Shown one piece after another: positions 1 to 12,400 of a stretch of 64,000 bases of DNA; positions within the stretch are counted from its first letter, which is position 1; each line of letters starts with the position of its first letter. The notes beneath the pieces are model-generated. The model was not told where the DNA came from. It searched no databases and saw only the letters and a program-made list of their open reading frames with translations. The stretch comes from Escarpia spicata (lineage: Eukaryota > Annelida > Polychaeta > Sabellida > Siboglinidae): assembly GCA_963995525.1 (NCBI GenBank), contig OZ023205.1, positions 60,760,609 to 60,824,608 on the forward strand. The letters are read 5' to 3'. Position numbers and translations under genes: made by a program.

Positions 1-449
1 AAGTGACCTATACAGCATAATAATATGCTTTATTTGTATATAATATACAGCACATCGGTCCATAAAGTTAACACATTGTATAAATGCAGTATTGTTATTA
101 TTTAATATACAAGAAACATGACTGACTGGAGGATAATTTCAGTTTGTTCTGCAAAGTTGTAACATTAATGGTATGCTCCCATTTTAGTATCTTTGTACAT
201 GGTGTGTGTAGGAAGTGTTGAATATATTTTTGAGTGAACATTTTACTAAGAGAGGATTAGTTTCTATGTGGGCACTATGTGTATAATAAGGCATCTTCTT
301 TTCGGGAAAAAACTTTTAAAGATGCTTTGAGAAAAAAATAATGATGGGCATAATTTTTAAAGATGTGTTTGACTGACTGTGTTCAACTGATCATGACTAT
401 TGTACAATCATGTGATTGTGTAGTCTATAAATGACTTGTTTTTCTTCAG

Positions 450-3400
450 TTACACAACATCGAAGTATGTCTCCGTGGTGATGATCACGGTCGGTATCAT
501 CTTGGCGACAGTCATATCAGCACGAGAAGCAGTGAGTGTCACCCTTTAATAATCTCCCTCAACAAAGCAGCTGGTCTCATAGAAGAAGTCAAACAGTTGA
601 AGCAGTGGCATAGTGATTAGAAAAGCAGACAGAGTGTCACCCTTAGAGCGGGGCTGTCTGTTCTGTTACACAGAATCATCATCTCATACCAAAGGTGATC
701 ATTATTAGCAGGAAGTTCACTGAATCAAGTCATGGTTGTGTGGGAACCAAGCGATTGTGCTGAACAGCAAACAGCAATTTCAGTTAGCCCCACAAGCCCC
801 CATAATACTGCCAATAAATGATGTTTATTATGTGACTGTTTTCTTTACGTTTTGACCACTTCACGAGTACAACATTACAACACTGTTTTGGACTTATTAA
901 GGGGAGGTATAGCAGCTAGATAGGACACTTTTTAAAATGCATAATTAATATAATTTTTTGGCATCCAAGCTGTAGAAAATCTATTACTGAGTAAAAAATG
1001 TGTGACATTTTTTTCTGCCAGACCCCCCGTTTCCATGGTAATAAACAAAATGGCCGCCAAATGGTGGTATTCATAGCACATCTAGAAAATTGCAACACTC
1101 TGGAAGTAAAAATGATATGGTAATCTAACTTAGCCTGTTGTATTCTCCTGGATATTCTTCACAATCCGTATAAAAAACATTTCAATTTTGTTTAATATTT
1201 ATATTTTATTTTGAATTTTCAAAACCGATTTATTGAAAATGCAACTTTTTTTGACTTTTTTTTAGATAACTACAAAGGTAAAACACAAATCCAAAATGTT
1301 TTTTATACAGATTGTGCAGAATACTCGGGAGAATACAACAATCAAAACCAGATTATCATATCATTTTTACTTCCAGAGTGTTGCAAGTTTATATGGCCAA
1401 AAACGTGATTTTCTGTAAACGGCCGTCAAAGTTTACACAGTGATAATATGAATAATATTATTGTAAACAAGTAAAACATTCAATAAATTGTGTTTGTTTA
1501 TCTCCCAGACATTAATTATGCACAATAAATAATATCTGAGATGAAATACACCCACAGAATTTATACAATTTTGCTTTTTTTTATAAATATAAAGGTCATT
1601 TGCATCATCATCTGATTTTCTGTAAACGTCCATCTGACACTGAAATGTCAAGATGTGAATAGTAATGGCTGTAAACAGCCAAAACAATTCAATTAAAGGT
1701 GTTTGTTTTCTCACAACATTAATTATGCATAACAAGCAATGTTTATGATGAAATATATCCACATGATAATAATAAAATTTTATTTATATGCCAACAAATG
1801 AAATATATCCATATGATAATAATACAATTTTATTTATATGCCAACAAATCTGGGGCAACAGCAAGTTACAGGTTTTACTGAAAAGAACAGACGCCCATAT
1901 ATAAGTTGCACAGTTCTGAAAATATAAGTTAACAAAGCAATAACTTAGTCTTATATACCAAACAGTTAACATGTCAAGCCCAAGGGCAAGGCCTGTTAAC
2001 AGGCCTGCTGTCATCACGCATCAGTACTAACTTTGTCCGGCTACAGGACGCACTATTTGGCAAAGCTGCAGTCTCTTTAACTATCGTACCGTCACTGGTG
2101 CCGATAGTAACATTAGCACAAGCCCCACACTCAGACATGGCAACGGGCAGCGAAGTCGAAGTGACAGCTCTGACTGGCATTGCCGCGTCTTCGCCAGCGT
2201 TTCTGACACACGACGAAATTAACTTGCGTTTTCCCCACGCAGAAGCCGCCAATAACTGCCGCCTTTTCTTCACAAATGACATTCAGCCACAACGTCCCTT
2301 TCCGCAACTTTTCTCTATGCTAACTAACTCTAAACTATCTCTTATCAACATCGTCAGAGACAAAACTCACATCGCTCGAGAAAACCGCCATATTTTATAA
2401 ACAATGGGAAGTAGCAACAAGTGGCATGCTGGGAGAGTTTTGCGCTCGCGCAACTTCGTAAACCAATCAGAGTGTTCATAGACACGAGGCGCGTCACGGA
2501 ACTTAGCGGATGACGACACGACGGTTACCGAATGCCAAATAAGGTCATTCTCGGCAAAATATAGCTTGCATAAATACCGATGTTGGCCGAATGCTTTCAT
2601 AAGGGCGGGATTACCGACTACGATAATTGACAGACGACATTTTGGCGGTTCCAAAAATATCAAACAAGATGGCGTAAGTCGAAGGAAGGACCGCGTTGTC
2701 ATGGCGTAAACATTGACAACTTTCAGCGCATTTCGCGTCTTCCCAATAAAAATGGATATATCATTGTGATAAGGGTGGACTTTATACATGAATAAAAGTC
2801 GTTTAGAGGTATGTTGTTGGTCTAAAAGTGAAGTTTATTTATAGTAAACATACAAATCTACTATCTGGCGCTGGAAAATTAAATTGACATATTTTTTCAA
2901 AAAAGCATAAATTAGCACCCGTACCAGGCCTTAATTGCAATTTGATGGGCAGTATACCTTCAACATGTTTATTAAGAGCATAATGTGAGGAAATGAGGAA
3001 CAAACCGCCTCAGTTGAAATAGTGTCCTCCGACACAAAGCAGCTGATGTCATAGAACAAGTTTTTATATTGATCACATAGCAACCCTTTGAAACACACAG
3101 TTTGATGACTATATGTGACGAGTCCGGACGAAATGAGTCGGATGTACAGATTTGTCGAACGTCAGGAAATGCCAAAATGTGTTGCAACCGCAACATTTAC
3201 GATTGTGCGTTTTTTCAATAAACTTGGTCCTTAATATGTCTGTTATCGACTGACGTCGCTATTTTTGTTAAATGTGCATTCATTTGCTGTTTATAGAGTA
3301 GTTTTGTGATACTTGTGTAAAATGTCATGCATGAATTCGCTAAAACAAAGCTGAAAACGCAACATTTGTAACGCAGTTTTTCGCGGAAATTGTGGGCTGT

Positions 3401-6400
3401 CCCTCAACATTTTGATACCGCCAGAGAGCGCTGGATGTCATCTTTCTAAATATAGTGAGGCCGCCGTGACCTGGTTTGAATTTAGCCAATAGGAGGGCTT
3501 GACGTGCGAGCTATAATGTAAACATTCGAAGCCTTGACTAATGCTACTGCTGTCATTGGCTGCGCAGCTGCGGCGCATGCGCATTGCGGCTTTCTTTGCC
3601 AGTCCCTTTAAAAATGGCACTCGAGTTAGCGAGGTTGATTAATTGCAATGTGGCGGATTCCGATAGAGAAAAGATCGATAGTTTGTTGGAGGAGTACAGT
3701 GTGGCAAAGGTGACGAACCAGACTCAGATTCAGAAGTTTGTAATAGCAGGTCATCCCACGAGGATGACCATTTTGATGACCGAAGGAATGACTTCGGTGG
3801 CTGCCGAGTCTGAGGACATAGTTTTTGACTCGGTGGACGAAGAACTGGCTAAAGTTTCAGGTATGCATGCTATCGAAGTGTATATTATATACACTATGAA
3901 ATTATTATTTGAATACCGTCTCACTGTCTGTGGTTCGTTATATTTATATGAACAGTGGCACAGGCCATTGTCATGATTGTATCTGGGTAAATGCATGTGC
4001 ACGTTATCAGGCCATCAGGGTGAGATCATGACAGATTACTAATTAATTAGATCGTTACTATAACCAAGCCTAATAGACTATGCTAATATGAGTTTCATTA
4101 AACTGGTGTTAGTCAGGGCTTGACATAAAGAGTAAATTAAAATTGTGACTTTCTGTGATATGGAGGAATGATGTCAGACATACTGATACACCACTGCACT
4201 GATAGTAGGATAGGTTTATTAATTCCTTATTATTATTATTAATGTAGCCTAAATTTCCATTTGTGTCTACAATAATGTTTTTGGCATAACTCTTAAAAAA
4301 ACAGATACTTTACGCATTTCAAAGGGACATAAAATGATATTGCATGTCATGGCAATGTTTTTTTAATGTGCATCATAACAAGGCACTGGACTATTATGAT
4401 TGGCCTTTTTATAAATGCATATGAAATTATATTTGCCGTTTGTGTACGTGCCTACCATAACTGGTCGCATTTTACAGGAACACCTGCGAGTTGTTGACAT
4501 GGCCAGGACATTCTACAACGGGATGGTGACAGCTGCCAAGCAGACCTGCAGCGAGATGAAACTGGTGGAGTTCAGCAGGAGTGCTCCCTGCAGCCGGCAG
4601 ATCTCGATGCACTACAGTTTCGACTTTGCGCAGCAAGTTCACCTGCCGAGTGACCCTCTCCAGCCAGGCTCCATGTACTTCCTGGTTCCTAGAAAGTGTG
4701 GCATATTTGGGGTCTGCTGGGAGGGGCTCCCGAAACAGGTGAACTTCCTGATTGATGAGGCCCATCTCATTTCTAAGGGGTCGAACGCTGTTGTGTCCTA
4801 CATACACTACTTTTTTGAGTGTTTTTGCAGCCAGCCCGGGCATGGTCTTTGTAAAGACAACATGCGGCAGCCCCGAAGAGGTTTGATGCAGCCAGCCCGG
4901 GCATGGTCTTTGTAAAGACAACATGCGGCAGCCCCGAAGAGCGCTTCGAGTTCCTGGTTTGCAGTGATGCCTTGCTGCCTTCTGCACCACCAGTCGCCAT
5001 CAAGCCACCCGGCCTCAGTCACGACCGCCAACACTACCTCCTCACAAACATTCGTCCATTTGTGAAGGACCTGTATAAGGACGTGCTGTGTCCAAGCCCC
5101 TCTGAGAGGGAGGATGCCCCCATGGCGGGGCCCTCCACAGCTCCCGATGCTGTCGCATCCACACCACGCAGAGGAGGTATTCGTGGCCTAGGTCGCCGTC
5201 CTCGCCAGCCATCGCCTTCTCCGACCGAGGCATCTGAGAACTCATGGTAGTGCTCGCAGGGGACGTGGTAGTCCTGGCAGGGGACATGGCAATGCTGGCA
5301 GGGGTCGTGGTGGTGCCAGTGTGGGAAAATGAGAATAAACTCACTGACTGGTTTTGTGAGTCATATAAACTTGCAGCAGTTTTCTTTTGCAATTTTATTT
5401 TGTTTTTGTTTGTAGCAATGAACTTCACTTATTAGAACAATGTCAGTTTATAAATAAATGCATTTACCCGACAAACCAGACTGTTTTTGTGTGTGCTGTA
5501 AAATTCCTAAAAAACATACCACTCCACTAGTATACATAGAAAAGTCTTTTGCTCATAACTTTTTTAATATCCCATACATTTTGTTCATATTTTCAGATAC
5601 TTAACAGGATATCACTATCTAAGATGGTGCTGAATTTCAAAGAAATCCGTTAAGAGTAACTAAGGTACTTTTCAGTAAACGTACCAAAACTTCAAACGGC
5701 TTTTTCTCAGTTTGAACATTTCAACCCCATATGTGTTCATTGTGACATAACTTCAGCTAGGATTATGCTACGCCCACAATATATGTACCATGTTAAAGCT
5801 GATTATATGCTCTTTCCAACGGTATATATAACTCAATATTTTTAAATTTGTACATGTGACTCATTTCGTTAGGACTCGACACATATTGTTTTATCTGGTA
5901 GTTGTAGGTACCCACTAAACACAGCAATTTTACTGTTAATATTTGGGGTCGGGATATTTTGTCTTTAGCAACATCTTTCAAAATATTGAATACTGATAAG
6001 AACTTTAGTACAGAAACAGCAGCAAGATTTCTTTAAGTTGGATGTATTTCTGCTGCTATCATCTTCTACAAAGGTTATAATTAGGATTGATTAATTAACG
6101 TATCTGATATTTTGTAATTATTTGAGAAAGGAGAAACTAGTTGCACAAAAATGTATCAATTTGTCCTCTGAAGCATGATGGCTGTGATACTATAGTGTAG
6201 CATACACTTGGTCCTAGACTTTGATCTAGTAAGTCACTAATATTGTTTTGTTTGCAGAATGGGTCAGATACAGAGTTTACTGACGAGGAGAAGTTATACA
6301 ATACGTTACGATTGCTCTTAGGTATGTACTTGTACATGTCAATTTAGTATAAATTCAAACGTGGATTGCATATGTATGTCACAGTAATTATTGCCTTGTG

Positions 6401-9400
6401 AACAAATATACCAGAGATCTAACGTTGTGATGAGAGGTAAGTATTCGTGGAGTTAACGTTACGTTGAGTAACATGGCTTAACTAATAGTAATAGCAGATT
6501 TATTAGCAAGGTGAACCGTCTAGCTTGTAGCCTGACAGACAACACACAAGTATGTTTTAAATATAATACTATTATATAATCAACATGATTTCAGCTATTA
6601 CAAGCAAGCATTCCTTCAGTATGCAGGTATAACGCTGCTACTGTTTGTGCTGTATACAGTTGTCATGGTTTCCCCTGTTACAAGTGCATGTTTCCTCTGT
6701 GTGCAGGTATAACGCTGCTACTGTTTGTGCTGTATACAGTTGTCATGGTTTCCCCTGTTACAAGTGCATGTTTCCTCTGTGTGCAGGTATAACGCTGCTA
6801 CTGTTTGTGCTGTATACAGTTGTCATGGTTTCCCCTGTTACAAGTGCATGTTTCCTCTGTGTGCAGGTATAACGCTGCTACTGTTTGTGCTGTATACAGT
6901 TGTCATGGTTTCCCCTGTTACAAGTGCATGTTTCCTCTGTGTGCAGGTATAACGCTGCTACTGTTTGTGCTGTATACAGTTGTCTTGATTTCCCCTGTTA
7001 CAAGTGCATGTTTCCTCTGTGTGCAGGTATAACGCTGCTACTGTTTGTGCTGTATACAGTTGTCATGGTTTCCCCTGTTACAAGTGCATGTTTCCTCTGT
7101 GTGCAGGTATAACGCTGCTACTGTTTGTGCTGTATACAGTTGTCATGGTTTCCCCTGTTACAAGTGCATGTTTCCTCTGTGTGCAGGTATAACGCTGCTA
7201 CTGTTTGTGCTGTATACAGTTGTCTTGATTTCCCCTGTTACAAGTGCATGTTTCCTCTGTGTGCAGGTATAACGCTGCTACTGTTTGTGCTGTATACAGT
7301 TGTCATGGTTTCCCCTGTTACAAGTGCATGTTTCCTCTGTGTGCAGGTATAACGCTGCTACTGTTTGTGCTGTATACAGTTGTCATGATTTCCCCTGTTA
7401 CAAGTGCATGTTTCCTCTGTGTGCAGGTATAACGCTGCTACTGTTTGTGCTGTATACAGTTGTCATGATTTCCCCTGTTACAAGTGCATGTTTCCTCTGT
7501 GTGCAGGTATAACGCTGCTACTGTTTGTGCTGTATACAGTTGTCATGATTTCCCCTGTTACAAGTGCATGTTTCCTCTGTGTGCAGGTATAACGCTGCTA
7601 CTCTTTGTGCTGTATGCAGTTGTCATGATTTCCCCTGTTACAAGTGCATGTTTCCTCTGTGTGCAGGTATAACGCTGCTACTGTTTGTGCTGTATACAAT
7701 TGTCATGATTTCCCCTATTACAAGTGCATGTTTCCTCTGTGTGCAGGTATAACGCTGCTACTGTTTGTGCTGTATACAGTTGTCATGGTTTCCCCTGTTA
7801 CAAGTGCATGTTTCCTCTGTGTGCAGGTATAACGCTGCTACTGTTTGTGCTGTATACAGTTGTCATGGTTTCCCCTGTTACAAGTGCATGTTTCCTCTGT
7901 GTGCAGGTATAACACTGCTACTGTTTGTGCTGTATACAGTTGTCATGGTTTCCCCTGTTACAAGTGCATGTTTCCTCTGTGTGCAGGTATAACGCTGCTA
8001 CTGTTTGTGCTGTATACAGTTGTCATGGTTTCCCCTGTTACAAGTGCATGTTTCCTCTGTGTGCAGGTATAACGCTGCTACTGTTTGTGCTGTATACAGT
8101 TGTCATGATTTCCCCTGTTACAAGTGCATGTTTCCTCTGTGTGCAGGTATAACGCTGCTACTGTTTGTGCTGTATACAGTTGTCATGATTTCCCCTGTTA
8201 CAAGTGCATGTTTCCTCTGTGTGCAGGTATAACGCTGCTACGGTTTGTGCTGTATACAGTTGTCATGGTTTCCCCTGTTACAAGTGCATGTTTCCTCTGT
8301 GTGCAGGTATAATGCTGCTACTGTTTGTGCAGTATACAGTTGTCATGGTTTCCCCTGTTACAAGTGCATGTTTCCTCTGTGTGCAGGTATAACGCTGCTA
8401 CTGTTTGTGCTGTATACAGTTGTCTTGATTTCCCCTGTTACAAGTGCATGTTTCCTCTGTGTGCAGGTATAACGCTGCTACTGTTTGTGCTGTATACAGT
8501 TGTCATGATTTCCCCTGTTACAAGTGCATGTTTCCTCTGTGTGCAGGTATAACGCTGCTACTGTTTGTGCTGTATACAGTTGTCATGGTTTCCCCTGTTA
8601 CAAGTGCATGTTTCCTCTGTGTGCAGGTATAACGCTGCTACTGTTTGTGCTGTATACAGTTGTCATGATTTCCCCTGTTACAAGTGCATGTTTCCTCTGT
8701 GTGCAGGTATAACGCTGCTACTGTTTGTGCTGTATACAGTTGTCATGATTTCCCCTGTTACAAGTGCATGTTTCCTCTGTGTGCAGGTATAACGCTGCTA
8801 CTGTTTGTGCTGTATACAGTTGTCATGGTTTCCCCTGTTACAAGTGCATGTTTCCTCTGTGTGCAGGTATAACGCTGCTACTGTTTGTGCTGTATACAGT
8901 TGTCATGATTTCCCCTGTTACAAGTGCATGTTTCCTCTGTGTGCAGGTATAACGCTGCTACTGTTTGTGCTGTATACAGTTGTCATGGTTTCCCCTGTTA
9001 AAAGTGCATGTTTCCTCTGTGTGCAGGTATAACGCTGCTACTGTTTGTGCTGTATACAGTTGTCATGATTTCCCCTGTTACAAGTGCATGTTTCCTCTAT
9101 GTGCAGGTATAACGCTGCTACTGTTTGTGCTGTATACAGTTGTCATGATGTTCCCTGTTACAAGTGCATGTTTCCTCTATGTGCAGGTATAACGCTGCTA
9201 CTGTTTGTGCTGTATACAGTTGTCATGGTTTCCCCTGTTAAAAGTGCATGTTTTCTCTATGTGCAGGTATAACGCTGCTACTGTTTGTGCTGTATACAGT
9301 TGTCATTATTTCGCCTATTACAAGTGCATGTTTCCTCTTTGTGCAGGTATAACGCTGCTACTGTTTGTGCTGTATAGAGTTGTCATGATTCCCCCTGTTA

Positions 9401-12400
9401 CAAGTGCATATTTCCTCTATGTGCAGGTATAACGCTGCTACTGTTTGCGCTGTACATGTCAGCCAGAATGGGCATCTACCAGGAGACAGTGTATGCACAG
9501 TTCGGCAAGCATCCTTCTGAGGCTCTCTTTTACAATGTAAGATTCTGACTCATTACTTCAGTTCATCCTTGAGAGCATTGCTGACAGCATCTCTGTCAGA
9601 CTTAGATTTGTTTTTTTAATTAACTGCCAGAAGTGTTTTGAGCAGTCATAAGGATTGGATACTGCGCTATATAAGAACTTATTGTTGATGTTTATGTTTT
9701 ATTATTTCTTGCCACTGGTTGGGTGGGCAATGATGTACATACTTCCTTGAGCTTGGAACCTGGAATCATGGGATGTGAACAATAAATGGGACAAAGAAAC
9801 AACTGATTGAGTGTATGTCTGTGTATTATCATGGGGTAATAGTAATATAAGATTGAAGTAATAGTAATAGGTTGAATAAAAACACAATATAATACTAAAT
9901 AATGTAATAGTAATTTACTTATTACTTTTATATTACTAATGGACATTTCAATTTGAGTAGCGCTTATTTTCCAGTCTAGTTATGTAATTATTTACAAAGA
10001 AAAGAATATTCCACTAGTTTCACCTCGTTTTATGATTGGTACCCTGTAAATTGTGGCCCTCAGTCAGTTACACCTGGGAGGTTATGAGAGTTTACATAGT
10101 GGGAGACACTGGGACAGTGTGACAACTGCATGGCTAAAGACATTGTAGGTCTTTGAAGTTGGTTCTTTTAGTGCTAAAAATAGTGCAGTCTATGGTTTCA
10201 GGAACATTTGACAATGTTAATGTAGCTTGAAACAACAATAGTATAAGAAACACACATAACATTGTGACCAAGTGTGTGTAATTACGTAGTCTCCTGCTGA
10301 CGTCCTTTCCTGTTTCTCTCAATGCAAAAAGAAAACTTGTTTCTTGGTGGAAATTGCAACCTTTTCAAAATGAACTATTTACACCTCTAATTTACCAAAA
10401 CATTAGCACATTAATTAGTTTTAGATTAAGTAACTGGAATGTGAGCAATAATAGAAAAACATGTCATGGGCACTTTTCAAAATATTAATTTTTATACATC
10501 TAATCTGCAAAAAAATGAGCACAGTAATTCGTTTTAGATTAATTAACAGGAATGTGAGCTATAGTAGAAACACTATAACGTGCTTGTCTTTGCCACAGAT
10601 ACTGGGCTGAATATATTTATTACTGATTTATTATTAGTTATCATCGATGACTTAACATTTTGTTTGATCCTTGCAGCATTTCCTTCCTCTTCCTGCATTC
10701 CTCTTCCTCTCCAAAGACATCTACAGTCACATGATCATCTACAGCCAATCAAGTGAGTGTCAACGGCATCTAACTTCATTTATAGAAGGCATAATTTATT
10801 GACACACTGCAGACTTAATGTAAAGCTACAAACTTATTTGATCTGTCTCCAGTCGAACCTCGCTCTACAGACAGTAAACAATGTATTTCTGTAGTAAAGT
10901 ACAGTGGAACCTCATTTTAAGGTAACCTCGGTAATACAGCCACCTCATAATTAAGGTCACCCTAGAACAGTCACACATTATTTCCATGTATAATAAAGTA
11001 TAGGATATTAGTCCTGCTAATATGGTCACCTCGCTATTCAGGTCACTTGTCCAGTCCAAAGTTGACCATAATAGTGAGGTTCCACTGTACATGACATGAG
11101 TTCAGTTAATTCAGTCACCTCACTAATTAGGTCATTTTGGCTCAGTCCCAAGAGTGACCTTAATGGTGAGGTTCCACATTGATGCATTTAATCTGCAGTT
11201 CTACTTAATGTTGATGTTTAATCAGGAGACAATTTGACTTAATTGCTACTTACAAACACACCTGTCGGCAAGTGCCTACATCATTTGAGCATCACATGTT
11301 CAGTTATTGTGGCAGTGACAATCTGTGACAGTCTGTGTGTGCTCTGTCATTGCAAGTGATTAACTAACCAATGTCTTCTGTTCACTTTCAGCACCAATTG
11401 TTCTGCCTCTCCTTGGCATTGCCGTGCCCAAACTGTGGCTCTTTCTCATTGGAAACACCCTCACGCAGTATCCTTTGTTTACTCAACAACTCCAAGACAT
11501 CAACTCTCGTGGTTCTTACACATATATAACAATAGTGTTATATTGATGTAAAAACCACATGAAAATGTAATATCTGTAATAATATGCAGCAAATACATTA
11601 TCGCTGATGTCTGATGATTGAAGTTGAACTATTAACTTGTTTGGAGATCGCCAATTTACACTACAGTCTGCTGTGCATGTGCGCACATGGAATTGTTGGA
11701 AAGCTTGCATTAAAACTGTTGGGGAGAGACACTGCAACTAAAATTAAATTTTTTGACAAAAATACTCAAAATGTGATTCTTCTGTAATCTGATAGCATTT
11801 TATGTTCACTATTAATAACGGTCTCTTTTATAACATTTACATACCTCTAAGTAACTTATGTTCATGGATAAAGTATGCTTCTGTCATGTGATAAATCCCA
11901 TTACTGAATCTTTGACAGCCGTTTAAACCCATTTGCTAAAACCTGTGTTTTTCCAATTTGGAAACATCTTTAGAAGTAATGATGCTACGTTAATGAAATT
12001 TTGACTGATGTGATCCTTGCTAATTTATCTATGCAATGACGAGGATACATTTTTTATTTTGTTTTTAGTTATGCTGAACATACTGATCGTAATAAAAATT
12101 ATGGTGTTTTACCAACAAAATTTAAACATATTAAAAAAATATTAAGTGATGACAATACATAAAATATATCTTCAACATTGGATTGAATGAGGTGTTATAA
12201 ATAAGAACTAGACAGAATTAAATTGTTTACTGCATTATTGGAGGAGCTACAATGTTTCCAAATTATGCTATATTTTCCCTCTCCGGCGGCCATCTTTGAT
12301 TGTTGCCACGGAAACGGGAGTTCTGGCAGAAAACAATTTCAATATATTTTGGTATAAGACATATTCTATATCTTGGGCACAAAACATTGCATTAATTGTG

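Noticed and set aside
2098..2400. 100-codon plus-strand ORF
   Set aside because: It overlaps another ORF on the minus strand, has no recognisable domain and no splice context.
3108..3157. Hammerhead-ribozyme-like core (GACGAGTCC...GGACGAAA...GTC)
   Set aside because: The conserved C of the CUGANGA core is not present, helix I does not pair around the motif, helix III would be two base pairs, and the partner copy at 5844 lacks the core as well.
6645..9432. Series of 62-75-codon ORFs rich in Cys and hydrophobic residues
   Set aside because: They recur every 80 bp with the minisatellite and have no independent start context; they are by-products of the repeat.
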